Positions 17,936-26,082 of a stretch of DNA of 45,182 nucleotides are shown piece by piece (the stretch's first letter is position 1; every line of letters starts with the position of its first letter). A program made the position numbers and the translations under genes. Source of the stretch: Clostridia bacterium (GTDB lineage: Bacteria; Bacillota; Clostridia; Oscillospirales; Acutalibacteraceae); the NCBI GenBank assembly GCA_017440965.1, contig JAFSGH010000028.1:1-45182 (forward strand). Direction: 5' to 3'. The notes beneath the pieces are model-generated. The model was given only the letters and a program-made list of their open reading frames with translations. It did not search any database and had not been told where the DNA came from.

Positions 17936-19087
17936 ATGGCAGATAAACGAGATTATTATGAGGTCTTAGGCGTCTCAAAGGGTGCCTCTGACGATGAAAT
18001 AAAAAAGGCTTACCGTAAGATGGCAAAGCAGTATCATCCTGACTTAAATCCCGGGAATGCTGAGGCTGAGGCAAAATTCAAGGAATGCAACGAAGCATAT
18101 GAAGTGCTTTCCGATGCCGACAAAAAGGCAAAGTATGACCGCTTCGGACACGCAGGCGTTGATCCCAATTACGGTGCAGGCGGCGGTGGTTTTGACGGCT
18201 TCGGCGGTATGGGCTTTGATATGGGAGATATCTTCTCTTCCATTTTCGGCAGCGGCTTCGGCGGAGGCTTTGGAGGCGGAAGAGCAAACCCCAATGCTCC
18301 TCAGCGCGGCGGAGATATCCAGACTAATATCACTATTTCCTTTGAAGAGGCTGCAAAAGGCTGCAGAAAGACGGTAGAGGTCAACAGAGTTGAGGTCTGT
18401 GACGGCTGTTCAGGCTCAGGTGCGGCGGCAGGCTCTACGGCAAAGACCTGTACTCAGTGCGGCGGCTCAGGTCAGGTTACCACTCAGCAGAGAACTATTT
18501 TAGGTGTTATGCAGACTCAGAAGCCCTGTCCCACCTGCGGCGGTAAGGGTACTGTAATTCCCAATCCCTGTGCAAAATGCCGCGGTGCGGGAAGAATAAG
18601 AAGAGCCGCAAAGGTTGAAGTAAATATCCCTGCAGGTATAGACGACCGTCAGGCTGTTTCTGTCCGTTCTCAGGGTAATAAGGGTATAAACGGCGGTCCC
18701 GCAGGCGATCTCAGAGTCGGTGTAAATGTAAGAAGCCATCCCTATTTTGAAAGAGATGGCTATAATGTCTGGTATCAGGCTAACATAAGCTATGTTCAGG
18801 CGGCTCTCGGCTGTGAGCTTATCGTTCCCACGCTTGACGGAGATGTAAAATATACCGTCCCCGCAGGCACTCAGCCGGGCGATGTATTCAAGCTCAAGGA
18901 CAGAGGTGTTCAGAATCTGAACGGCAGATCAAAGGGTGATCAGCTCGTAAGAATTGAGATCGTTGTGCCTAAAAAGCTCTCAGAAAAGCAGAAGGATATG
19001 CTCAGAGATTTCGAAGCCGACCTCAACCCTGCAAATGTAAGCACTCTCAACGACGAGAAAAAGGGCTTCTTCAAAAAGAAAAAATAA
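17936..19087 (+). CDS. dnaJ: Chaperone DnaJ (Hsp40)
   Basis: 383 residues. It has a J domain at 1-70 with the HPD triad ([11 protein letters not shown]), a Gly/Phe-rich region at about 75-120, and a zinc-finger domain with four CxxCxGxG repeats ([32 protein letters not shown]), then the C-terminal substrate-binding domains. It delivers clients to DnaK and stimulates its ATPase. It is last in the heat-shock operon, 74 bases after dnaK, with a strong hairpin in the gap and an intrinsic terminator downstream at 19171-19213. Confidence 0.98.
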   Translation: MADKRDYYEVLGVSKGASDDEIKKAYRKMAKQYHPDLNPGNAEAEAKFKECNEAYEVLSDADKKAKYDRFGHAGVDPNYGAGGGGFDGFGGMGFDMGDIFSSIFGSGFGGGFGGGRANPNAPQRGGDIQTNITISFEEAAKGCRKTVEVNRVEVCDGCSGSGAAAGSTAKTCTQCGGSGQVTTQQRTILGVMQTQKPCPTCGGKGTVIPNPCAKCRGAGRIRRAAKVEVNIPAGIDDRQAVSVRSQGNKGINGGPAGDLRVGVNVRSHPYFERDGYNVWYQANISYVQAALGCELIVPTLDGDVKYTVPAGTQPGDVFKLKDRGVQNLNGRSKGDQLVRIEIVVPKKLSEKQKDMLRDFEADLNPANVSTLNDEKKGFFKKKK

Positions 19088-19170
19088 GCCGATATCAGAC
19101 AAATTCACATATCCCATAATTACAGCATCTGATAACGGAGCAGTTTTTGAAGCTAAAGCATTACAAAAAT

Positions 19171-19213
19171 AAAATTCAGCCTTGTTTACTTAAACAGAGC
19201 TGAATTTTTTTTC
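19171..19213 (+). terminator. Intrinsic terminator of the hrcA operon
   Basis: Stem AAATTCAGC/GCTGAATTT with an inner TGTTT/AAACA extension is followed by a run of T (19205-19212). The hairpin-rich repeat copy B begins three bases later. Confidence 0.85.
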
Positions 19214-19215
19214 CC

Positions 19216-19483
19216 TCTTCACGGAAAGTTGGGGAATGATGTCGGCACGGGAGTGCCGGGGAAAAGTTTTGCTTGAGCTTTTTCAAAAGCTCACGGTGTC
19301 AAGAGGCAGAGCCTCTTGTCGCACTCCGCAGAGTGCGAAAACTCTTATGCTTCCAATAGCGCAGGAGGGGAGAAAAACAGTCCGGTGGACTGTTTTTCGT
19401 TGGGAACCCTCGCCGGGGGTTCCCAAGTGCGAAGCACAAAATGATTAAAGTGAGTAATATGATTCTCCAACTTTCCGTGAAGA
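19216..19483 (+). mobile_element. Complete 268-bp hairpin-rich element with terminal inverted repeats (MITE-like), copy B
   Basis: The ends, 19216-19240 and 19459-19483, are inverted repeats matching at 23 of 25 positions (core CTTCACGGAAAGTTGG). Inside lie seven successive hairpins: CGGCAC-ggga-GTGCCG; TGAGCTTTT-tc-AAAAGCTCA; CAAGAGGC-aga-GCCTCTTG; CGCACTC-cgca-GAGTGCG; ACAGTCC-ggt-GGACTGT with A/T extensions; GGGAACCC-N-GGGTTCCC; GTGC-gaa-GCAC. There is no credible coding capacity. Partial copies lie at 1-157 (same orientation) and 45042-45182 (inverted). A non-autonomous transposable element is the best guess; a clear target duplication was not seen. A mobilised regulatory RNA is the alternative. 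Confidence 0.8.
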
Positions 19484-19575
19484 ACCATTTTTTTGTTATA
19501 TACCTCAGCCTTGGCACTGTACAGTCATATATTTTTTCGATATAGGAAAAAAGCAGAAAATCTGTAAGAGTGAAG

Positions 19576-19619
19576 AAAAGCAAAAGACACCGCCCCGGTA
19601 GGCAGTGTCTTTTGCTTTT
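19576..19619. terminator. Strong isolated hairpin, terminator-like
   Basis: A perfect 15-bp stem, AAAAGCAAAAGACAC (19576-19590) with its complement (19605-19619), carries a further GCC/GGC inner stem after a C-A mismatch. Both feet are T/A-rich, so it could terminate on either strand. It may end the minus-strand transcript of the small gene at 19871-20119, though 250 bases away. Confidence 0.55.
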
Positions 19620-19638
19620 GTAAAGGATAATAAGAAAG

Positions 19639-19719
19639 ATGGGGTATGAAAAAAAAGAAAGGAGTAAAAAAATGAAAACATATACGAAGCCAAAAGGCTT
19701 ACGAACTAACGGTATATAA
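19639..19719 (+). CDS. Possible small basic peptide (15 or 26 residues)
   Basis: An ATG at 19672 has an ideal AAAGGAG ribosome site seven bases upstream and reads MKTYTKPKGLRTNGI then stop. An in-frame ATG at 19639, with AAAGGA 11 bases upstream, would extend it to 26 residues. It is Lys/Arg-rich with no hydrophobic segment. No promoter was recognised and no neighbour suggests a function. It could be chance. Confidence 0.2.
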   Translation: MGYEKKERSKKMKTYTKPKGLRTNGI

Positions 19720-19870
19720 CTAAAATTTTTCAATATAAAGCATAGCTTATCTGAAATCAACGGTTTTGGGAATAAAGCTTATCTGTAACTGCCGCAGAGG
19801 TAAGGAGTTGAGTGTTTGATAAATTCCGAAAAGAATTACTTACACTGTTTTAATCTCTGTAATATACTGT

Positions 19871-20119
19871 TCATGCAGCGCTGTCGTTAGATGTGGTCTT
19901 CTTTGCTGCAGGTCTTACGGGTGTGTAGATGACCTTTGCATTGAGCTTTTCTCTGCGGAGCATCTCATTATGAGCTTTTCTTTTTCTGATCTTCTTCAAC
20001 ACTGCGAAAATGATCTTATCTTCAAAGCTTACGAAGAGCTCTTCGTGCATAAAGCCCCAGACAATGAAAAGAGTAAATAAAACCTCACATAAAATTATAA
20101 TAGAAAGAGTAGTTGACAT
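19871..20119 (-). CDS. Small membrane protein, possibly damage-inducible
   Basis: 82 residues; not a family I recognise. One N-terminal membrane segment (about 5-24, SIIILCEVLFTLFIVWGFM) is followed by a short acidic/aromatic patch (EELFVSFEDKI) and a strongly basic tail. The ATG at 20119 follows GAAAGGAA. It stands alone between dnaJ and obgE on the opposite strand. Its consensus promoter (20174-20202) is flanked by two GAACATTTGT sites resembling Gram-positive LexA boxes, and a second promoter lies about 100 bases upstream. Small single-pass proteins under LexA in Firmicutes (YneA, for example) inhibit division, but no sequence similarity to YneA is claimed and no LysM domain is present. 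The gene is likely real; its role is unknown. Confidence 0.7.
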   Translation of the reverse strand: MSTTLSIIILCEVLFTLFIVWGFMHEELFVSFEDKIIFAVLKKIRKRKAHNEMLRREKLNAKVIYTPVRPAAKKTTSNDSAA

Positions 20120-20145
20120 AGCTATCAGTTCCTTTCAGATATATT

Positions 20146-20160
20146 CGAACATTTGTTTTG
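20146..20160. promoter_or_regulatory. LexA-like box, downstream site
   Basis: CGAACATTTGTTTTG fits the Firmicute/Clostridial LexA pattern GAAC-N4-GTT(C/T). It lies just after the expected transcription start of the minus-strand small gene. Confidence 0.5.
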
Positions 20161-20173
20161 TTTCTGTGATTGT

Positions 20174-20202
20174 ATTGTAACTCATAAAAAATCATTTGTC
20201 AA
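20174..20202 (-). promoter_or_regulatory. Proximal promoter of the small membrane-protein gene
   Basis: On the minus strand TTGACA (20197-20202) and TACAAT (20174-20179) are 17 bases apart, near consensus. LexA-like sites lie immediately on both sides. Confidence 0.8.
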
Positions 20203-20214
20203 CACAAATGTTCG
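20203..20214. promoter_or_regulatory. LexA-like half site, upstream of the -35 box
   Basis: On the minus strand CGAACATTTGTG directly abuts the TTGACA hexamer. It is identical to the downstream site over its first 11 bases, but the second half-site is degraded (GTGT rather than GTTC/T). Confidence 0.4.
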
Positions 20215-20544
20215 GAAAAAGTCGAAAATTAGTCCCTTAAATGGGACAGTTAAAACGCTCTTGTGTTTCTTAAGGTGAATATAACACAATATGTTGTGGT
20301 TGTCAACATTATTTACAAAAATAGTCATAAAAAATTACCGAACAAAATTTTTCGTTTTTTTATTATTTTTTTCGCGCACATGTATTTGACAAAAAAATCA
20401 GACTGTCGGGAAAAATTAGAAAATCGGTCAGGGAGCAGGAAAAAAATTGAAAATAAGGTTAAAAATTTAAAAATTCTATTTATATTTATTTTTCTCTGTG
20501 CTAAAATATACTATGTATAACTATGATTAGGAGAAATAATATAA
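20215..20544. other. Intergenic region between the small gene and obgE
   Basis: It holds a hairpin GTCCC-ttaaat-GGGAC (20232-20247), the distal minus-strand promoter (20278-20306), and an AT-rich stretch with A/T homopolymer runs. The obgE promoter is not clear: TATACT at 20507-20512 is a possible -10 box but has no good -35, and TTGACA at 20386-20391 has no -10 at the right distance. No gene is evident. Confidence 0.4.
20278..20306 (-). promoter_or_regulatory. Distal minus-strand promoter upstream of the small gene
   Basis: On the minus strand TTGACA (20301-20306) and TATATT (20278-20283) are 17 bases apart. Its spacer contains the inverted repeat CACAA-tatg-TTGTG (20285-20298), a possible operator. 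Confidence 0.6.
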
Positions 20545-21816
20545 ATGTTTGTAGATTCAGCAAAAATAAAAATAAAGGCAGGAAACGGCGGTAACGGTGC
20601 CGTTGCCTTTCATAGAGAAAAATATGTAGCCTCAGGCGGTCCTGACGGCGGTGACGGAGGTAAGGGTGGAGATATCATATTTGTTGCAGATGATCATCTC
20701 GCAACACTTGCAGATTTCCGTTATAAGAGAAAGTATACTGCAGAAAACGGGGCAAACGGTCAGGGCGGAAGAAGAAGCGGAAAAAGCGGTCAGAGCCTTA
20801 TTATCCGAGTCCCCAGAGGTACGATAATAAAGGAAGCGGAAAGCGGAGCAGTGCTTCACGATATGTCGGGTGATGAGCCCTTCGTCTGTGCCAAGGGCGG
20901 CAGAGGCGGTTGGGGAAATCAGCATTTTGCAACTCCTACCCGTCAGGCTCCGAGATTTGCAAGAGACGGCTACCCCGGTGAAGAATGGGAGATCATTCTT
21001 GAGCTGAAGCTTCTTGCCGATGTAGGTCTTTTAGGCTTTCCCAATGTAGGTAAATCCACACTTATATCCGTAGTAAGCGAAGCTAAGCCCGTTATTGCCA
21101 ATTATCACTTTACAACCATCACTCCCGTTCTCGGTGTTGTAAGAATGGGCCCTGAAAGCTCATTTGTTATGGCTGATATTCCGGGACTTATTGAGGGTGC
21201 AGGCGAAGGCGTAGGTCTCGGGCACAGGTTTTTAAGACATGTTGAAAGATGCCGTATGCTTGTTCATATAGTAGATGTTGCAGGCAGTGAGGGAAGAGAT
21301 CCCATTGAGGATTTCAAGACTATAAATAAGGAGCTTGAGGTATTTAATCCCGAGCTTACAAAATGTCCTCAGATAGTTGCGGGTAACAAGATTGATCTTG
21401 CGACGGATGAGCAGCTTGCGACCTTCAGAAAATTTATCGAGGATCAGGGGCTTCAGTATTTTGAGATAATAGCACCCATTCAGGAGGGTACGCAGGAGCT
21501 TATAAATGCGGTTGCCGCAAAGCTCAATGAGCTTCCCCCTATTAAAAGATTCGAGTCTGAGGGAGTGCCTCTTGAGATTCTTGAAAAGAAGAAGGACACA
21601 GGCTTTAAGATCACCGAAATGGGCGGAGATTATTACATCGAAGCAGAGTGGCTTCTTAAGATACTTAATAAAACCGATATTGATGATTATGAGTCATTGC
21701 AGTATTTGCAGAGAGTTCTTGAAAGCAGCGGTATTTTTGAAGAGCTGAGAAACCGCGGTGTTCAGGAAGGCGATACAGTTATTATTTACGATCTGGAGTT
21801 CCAGTATGTTCCTTGA
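20545..21816 (+). CDS. obgE: Obg family GTPase
   Basis: 423 residues. The Gly-rich Obg fold covers about 1-158 (GGNGAVAFHREKYV at the start). The G domain follows with G1 GFPNVGKST, G3 DIPGLIEGA and G4 NKID, and the C-terminal OCT domain (about 350-423) is present. It is an essential GTPase in 50S ribosome maturation and stress control. AGGAG lies about ten bases before the ATG. The last 11 bases overlap mrnC, so translation is coupled. It leads a long plus-strand run of closely spaced genes. Confidence 0.97.
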   Translation: MFVDSAKIKIKAGNGGNGAVAFHREKYVASGGPDGGDGGKGGDIIFVADDHLATLADFRYKRKYTAENGANGQGGRRSGKSGQSLIIRVPRGTIIKEAESGAVLHDMSGDEPFVCAKGGRGGWGNQHFATPTRQAPRFARDGYPGEEWEIILELKLLADVGLLGFPNVGKSTLISVVSEAKPVIANYHFTTITPVLGVVRMGPESSFVMADIPGLIEGAGEGVGLGHRFLRHVERCRMLVHIVDVAGSEGRDPIEDFKTINKELEVFNPELTKCPQIVAGNKIDLATDEQLATFRKFIEDQGLQYFEIIAPIQEGTQELINAVAAKLNELPPIKRFESEGVPLEILEKKKDTGFKITEMGGDYYIEAEWLLKILNKTDIDDYESLQYLQRVLESSGIFEELRNRGVQEGDTVIIYDLEFQYVP

Positions 21817-22231
21817 TTTTGATAAATTGGAAAAGCTCATTCCCGATACGGATCACAAAATGCTCGGCGGTCTGTCCCTTGCTTTTATAGGCGATGCGGT
21901 ATATGAGCTGTTAATAAGAAATTATATTCTTTCGAAGGGCGAGGCGCGGATAAAGGATATGCATAAGGCAAGCGTCAGACTTGTGAATGCTGATTTTCAG
22001 GCTGATATGACGGATATTCTGCTTCCGCTTCTTTCAGACGAGGAAACGGCAGTGTTCAAAAGAGGCAGAAATGCCCATTCCGCACACACGCCTAAAAATA
22101 AATCCGAGGCACAGTATCATAGATCCACGGGCTTTGAGGCTCTTATAGGATATTTATATCTGAAAAAGGATTTTGACAGACTCTCTTATCTGTTTTCATT
22201 GATTTTAGAACAGGGTGAAAAAAATGAGTAA
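21806..22231 (+). CDS. mrnC: Mini-ribonuclease III
   Basis: 141 residues from the ATG at 21806, inside the end of obgE and eight bases after a TGGAG ribosome site. It is a lone RNase III catalytic domain without a dsRNA-binding domain: LSLAFIGDAVYELLIRNYI carries the metal-binding acidic residues, and the helical pattern and length match MrnC, which matures 23S rRNA ends in Bacillus. Pairing with obgE places two ribosome-assembly genes together. In Bacillus mrnC follows cysS; here it has moved or the order differs. Confidence 0.92.
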   Translation: MFLDFDKLEKLIPDTDHKMLGGLSLAFIGDAVYELLIRNYILSKGEARIKDMHKASVRLVNADFQADMTDILLPLLSDEETAVFKRGRNAHSAHTPKNKSEAQYHRSTGFEALIGYLYLKKDFDRLSYLFSLILEQGEKNE

Positions 22232-23126
22232 TGACAAAAAGCAGAGAATGAAAAAGGTGACATCCGTTCTCAGCGAATATATGATGTGTATTCTCGGCGC
22301 TTTTATGTATTCTGCCGCAGTTGCACTTTTTGTGACTCCGCTTAAGTTTGCGGCAGGAGGAGTTACGGGACTGGGTATTCTTGTCAATTTTTCATTTCCC
22401 TTTATTTCGACGGGTATGTTCGTTTTTGCCGCCAATGTTCCGTTGTTTATTATGTCCTGGAAAAAATTCGGCTTCCGCTTTATTGCAAGAACGATATTTG
22501 CCACGGCTCTGGTTTCGGTATTTATCGATATGCTGTCGTTTCTCGGAGAGAAATATAACTGGTTTTTTGCGGGAGAGGAGAAGCTTGTAGGAGCGATCTT
22601 CGGCGGAATAATTGCAGGTGCAGGTCTTGGAATTGTATTTCTCGGCGGTGCAACGACGGGAGGGCTTGATATTCTTGCCCGTCTTCTCAAACTGAAATTT
22701 CCTCATTTTTCCGTGGGAAAGCTTATTCTCATCTGCGATTTTATTGTAGTAATGCTTTCGGGAATCGTGTATAAGAGCGTAGAAAGCGTGCTTTATTCCA
22801 TAATAATCGTATTTCTTTCTTCACTTGCCGTTGACTATATAGTAGCAGGAAGAAGCCACTCAAAGCTTCTGTTTATTATGACAGAAAGCTATGAGGAAGT
22901 GACCAAGGATATTATTGCGATCTGTGGCAGAGGTGTTTCCGTTATACCTGCAAAGGGCGGTTACACGGGACAGGAAAAGCAGCTTCTGATGTGTGTTGTA
23001 AGAGCACACGAGGTTTCGGGAGTGAGAAAGGTCGTTGCAAAATACGACGATAAGCCCTTTATAATCGTTGCGGATTCCTCCGAGGTTCTCGGTCAGGGCT
23101 TCAAGTCCCACAATGATACACTTTAA
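22224..23126 (+). CDS. YitT-family membrane protein (DUF161/DUF2179)
   Basis: 300 residues from the ATG at 22224 (AGGGTG six bases upstream; a GTG nine bases earlier is possible). Five or six membrane segments cover about 15-200, with the family pattern ALFVTPLKFAAGGVTGLGIL. A C-terminal cytoplasmic domain of about 80 residues (TRGVSVIPAKGGYTGQ-like region) is DUF2179. YitT/YqfU proteins are widespread in Firmicutes; the transported compound is unknown. It overlaps mrnC by eight bases and precedes lepA by 28. Confidence 0.92.
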   Translation: MSNDKKQRMKKVTSVLSEYMMCILGAFMYSAAVALFVTPLKFAAGGVTGLGILVNFSFPFISTGMFVFAANVPLFIMSWKKFGFRFIARTIFATALVSVFIDMLSFLGEKYNWFFAGEEKLVGAIFGGIIAGAGLGIVFLGGATTGGLDILARLLKLKFPHFSVGKLILICDFIVVMLSGIVYKSVESVLYSIIIVFLSSLAVDYIVAGRSHSKLLFIMTESYEEVTKDIIAICGRGVSVIPAKGGYTGQEKQLLMCVVRAHEVSGVRKVVAKYDDKPFIIVADSSEVLGQGFKSHNDTL

Positions 23127-23154
23127 CAGTTAATAATTTTCAAAGGATAAAAAT

Positions 23155-24969
23155 ATGATTACAAAGAAAGAACACATAAGAAATTTTTCAATAATTGCTC
23201 ATATTGACCACGGAAAGTCTACGCTTGCCGACCGTCTTCTTGAGCTTACCGAAACTGTTGCAAAGCGAGATATGCAGCAGCAGATCCTTGATAATATGGA
23301 TATTGAAAAGGAGAGAGGCATTACCATCAAGGCCCGTGCCGTAACTCTTCATTATAAGGCAAATGACGGTAAGGAATATGAGCTCAATCTCATTGACACT
23401 CCCGGTCACGTTGACTTTAACTATGAGGTATCCCGTTCACTTGCTGCTTGCGAAGGTGCAATACTTATTGTTGACGCAACTCAGGGTGTTGAGGCTCAGA
23501 CTCTTGCAAACACTTATCTTGCACTTGATCACGATCTTGAGCTTGTTCCCGTTGTAAATAAAATAGATCTTCCTGCGGCAGATCCCGACAGAGTATGTGC
23601 CGATGTAGAGGAGATAATAGGTCTTGACTGTTCCATTGCACCGAGAGTATCGGCAAAAACCGGTGAAAATGTAGCAGAGGTGCTGGAAAAGATTGTTGAA
23701 TACATACCCTGTCCCGAGGGTGATGACGATGCTCCCTTCAAGGCTCTTGTATTTGACTCCGTATATGATAACTATAAGGGCGTCATAGTATATGTGCGCG
23801 TTATGGACGGTGTGCTTCGCCCCGGTGATACAATGAAAATGATGGCAACGGGTGCACAGTTTACCGTAGTTGAGGTCGGAAGAATGGGTGCTACCTCACT
23901 TGAAAGTGCAAGTGAGATAAAAGCAGGTGAGGTCGGATATATCACAGCTTCCATAAAGAGTGTTGTTGATGCAAGGGTCGGTGATACGGTTACAAGAGCC
24001 GATGAGCCTGCGAATGAGCCTCTTCCCGGCTATAAAAAGGCAAATCCCATGGTTTTCTGCGGTATCTATCCCGCAGACGGTGCTGATTATGAATCCTTGA
24101 GAGAAGCGCTTGAAAAATTACAGCTTAACGATGCTGCTCTTTCCTTTGAGCCTGAAACATCAGGTGCGCTGGGCTTCGGCTTCCGCTGCGGCTTCTTGGG
24201 ACTTCTTCATCTTGAGATAATTCAGGAGCGTCTTGAAAGAGAATATGATCTTGATCTTGTTTCCACCGTTCCCAGTGTTATTTATAAGATCCATCTTTCC
24301 GACGGCAGTGTCGTAGATATTGATAACCCCACAAATTATCCCGATCCTGCAATTATAGATTTCGTTGAAGAGCCCATTGCAGATGCTCATATCTATGCTC
24401 CATCGGAATATGTGGGTACGATAATGGATCTTTGTCAGGACAGACGCGGTATCTTCAAGAATATGGATTATATTGCGGGAGACAGAGTTGATATACACTA
24501 TGTTCTTCCCGTAAATGAAATCATTTATGACTTCTTCGATGCACTAAAGACCCGTACAAGAGGCTATGCATCCTTTGATTATGAGCTTACAGGCTATGAA
24601 AGATCAAATCTTGTTAAACTTGATGTGCTTCTTAACGGTGATCTTATAGATGCACTTTCATATATTATTCATTCCGAAAAGGCATATCCCAGAGCAAGAA
24701 AGATTGCCGAAAAGCTCAAGGATAATATTCCGAGACAGATGTTTGAAATTCCCGTTCAGATCGCAATCGGCGGTAAGGTAATTGCAAGAGAGACCATTAA
24801 GGCTATGAGAAAGGATGTTCTTGCAAAGTGCTACGGCGGTGATATTACCAGAAAGAAAAAGCTTCTTGAAAAGCAAAAAGAAGGTAAAAAGAGAATGCGT
24901 CAGTTCGGTACCGTCGAGGTGCCTCAGGAAGCCTTTATGGCAATACTCAAGCTCGATGGACAGGACTAA
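23155..24969 (+). CDS. lepA: Elongation factor 4 (LepA), ribosomal back-translocase GTPase
   Basis: 604 residues, full length. G domain: AHIDHGKST (G1), RGITIKA (G2), DTPGHVDF (G3), NKIDLP (G4). Domain II, domain III and the LepA-specific C-terminal domain with its basic end ([14 protein letters not shown]) follow. It acts on 70S ribosomes and in 30S assembly. AAAGGA lies about eight bases before the ATG. The end overlaps hemW by 14 bases, a pairing common in Firmicutes. Confidence 0.98.
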   Translation: MITKKEHIRNFSIIAHIDHGKSTLADRLLELTETVAKRDMQQQILDNMDIEKERGITIKARAVTLHYKANDGKEYELNLIDTPGHVDFNYEVSRSLAACEGAILIVDATQGVEAQTLANTYLALDHDLELVPVVNKIDLPAADPDRVCADVEEIIGLDCSIAPRVSAKTGENVAEVLEKIVEYIPCPEGDDDAPFKALVFDSVYDNYKGVIVYVRVMDGVLRPGDTMKMMATGAQFTVVEVGRMGATSLESASEIKAGEVGYITASIKSVVDARVGDTVTRADEPANEPLPGYKKANPMVFCGIYPADGADYESLREALEKLQLNDAALSFEPETSGALGFGFRCGFLGLLHLEIIQERLEREYDLDLVSTVPSVIYKIHLSDGSVVDIDNPTNYPDPAIIDFVEEPIADAHIYAPSEYVGTIMDLCQDRRGIFKNMDYIAGDRVDIHYVLPVNEIIYDFFDALKTRTRGYASFDYELTGYERSNLVKLDVLLNGDLIDALSYIIHSEKAYPRARKIAEKLKDNIPRQMFEIPVQIAIGGKVIARETIKAMRKDVLAKCYGGDITRKKKLLEKQKEGKKRMRQFGTVEVPQEAFMAILKLDGQD

Positions 24970-26068
24970 GACAGGTATATATATCCACATTCCCTTCTGC
25001 CGTAGTAAATGCCCGTACTGTGATTTTTATTCCCTTGCTTCTTCGGAATGCAGTGAGCAATATTTAACTGCACTCTGTAATGAGCTTTCTGATAAAAAAC
25101 GGCTGAAGGAGTATACGGGAGAAGTTGAAGGGATAGAAATTGATACGGTGTATTTCGGCGGCGGAACACCGTCACTTATGACGCCTTATCAGCTGTCCCG
25201 TGTATTAAAGGCAGTCAGGACAGGCTTTGATATTTCCTCTGACTGCGAAATAACACTTGAATGCAACCCCTCCTCAAAAGGACTGTCGGAGCTGCTTTTT
25301 GCGGCGGCAGATGAGGGTGTAAACAGAATTTCTCTCGGTATGCAGTCTTCTTCTGACTGTGAAAGACGGCTTCTCGGAAGAAGAGGCGGAGTGTCTGAGG
25401 TGGAAAATGCTGTTAAGGCTGCAAAGAAAGCAGGGATAAGCAATATCTCTCTTGATGTAATGATAGGTGTGCCCGACAGCAATGAGGACACTGTCAGAGC
25501 ATCGCTCGATAAGGCTATGGAGCTTGATGCAAAGCACATAAGTGCATATATCCTTAAAATTGAAGAGGGCACTTATTATTATAAGCACCGTGAGAGATAT
25601 AATTTCCCCGATGAGGATAAAACAGCCGATATGTATTTATTTATGTCGGAGTATCTCAGAAATAACGGCTATATTCATTATGAGATATCCAATTTCTGCC
25701 GTGACGGCTTTCATTCCCGACATAATATGAAATACTGGGACGGTGTGCCGTATCTCGGCTTCGGTCCCGGCGCACATTCCTTTTTTAACGGAAAAAGATT
25801 TTATTTTCCGCGGGATATAAACGCTTTTATAAGCGAAAGTCCTGCAGTTTATGACGGTGACGGCGGAGACGAGGAGGAAAAAATACTTCTTTCCCTTCGC
25901 ACCTTCAGAGGGATATCTCTTGATAAAAGGTCCGACAGCTTTATAAAAAAAGCTGAGCTTTATGAGAAATACGGCTACGGGAAAATTTCCGACGGTAATT
26001 TTTCTCTTACCCCTGAGGGTTATCTTATTTCAAATACCATTATCTCAGAGCTTCTGAGTGTTAATTAA
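24956..26068 (+). CDS. hemW: Radical SAM protein HemW (heme chaperone, HemN-like)
   Basis: 370 residues from the ATG at 24956, within the end of lepA. The Fe-S motif [12 protein letters not shown] fits CxxxCxxC followed by Phe, as in HemW; true oxygen-independent coproporphyrinogen oxidase HemN continues with a fourth Cys. GGGTPS and the [12 protein letters not shown] segment are also family hallmarks. HemW binds heme and hands it to respiratory proteins. No heme synthesis gene is visible here, so its role in this likely anaerobe is uncertain. The usual Bacillus order lepA-hemW-hrcA is broken in this genome. Confidence 0.94.
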   Translation: MDRTKTGIYIHIPFCRSKCPYCDFYSLASSECSEQYLTALCNELSDKKRLKEYTGEVEGIEIDTVYFGGGTPSLMTPYQLSRVLKAVRTGFDISSDCEITLECNPSSKGLSELLFAAADEGVNRISLGMQSSSDCERRLLGRRGGVSEVENAVKAAKKAGISNISLDVMIGVPDSNEDTVRASLDKAMELDAKHISAYILKIEEGTYYYKHRERYNFPDEDKTADMYLFMSEYLRNNGYIHYEISNFCRDGFHSRHNMKYWDGVPYLGFGPGAHSFFNGKRFYFPRDINAFISESPAVYDGDGGDEEEKILLSLRTFRGISLDKRSDSFIKKAELYEKYGYGKISDGNFSLTPEGYLISNTIISELLSVN

Positions 26069-26082
26069 AAAGGAGCATTATT

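Noticed and set aside
19216..19483. CRISPR array or IS element with transposase
   Set aside because: The repeats are inverted hairpins of different sequence, not spaced direct repeats, and the element codes for no transposase.
19299..19760. A 153-residue open frame on the minus strand
   Set aside because: It runs through the hairpin-rich element and the isolated hairpin, has homopolymer-driven Phe/Leu content, and no ribosome site; it is very likely chance.
20386..20391. TTGACA as the obgE -35 box
   Set aside because: No -10-like hexamer lies 15-19 bases downstream, so it was not called a promoter.
24956..26068. Annotation as coproporphyrinogen III oxidase HemN
   Set aside because: The Fe-S motif lacks the fourth Cys typical of HemN, and linkage to lepA fits HemW.
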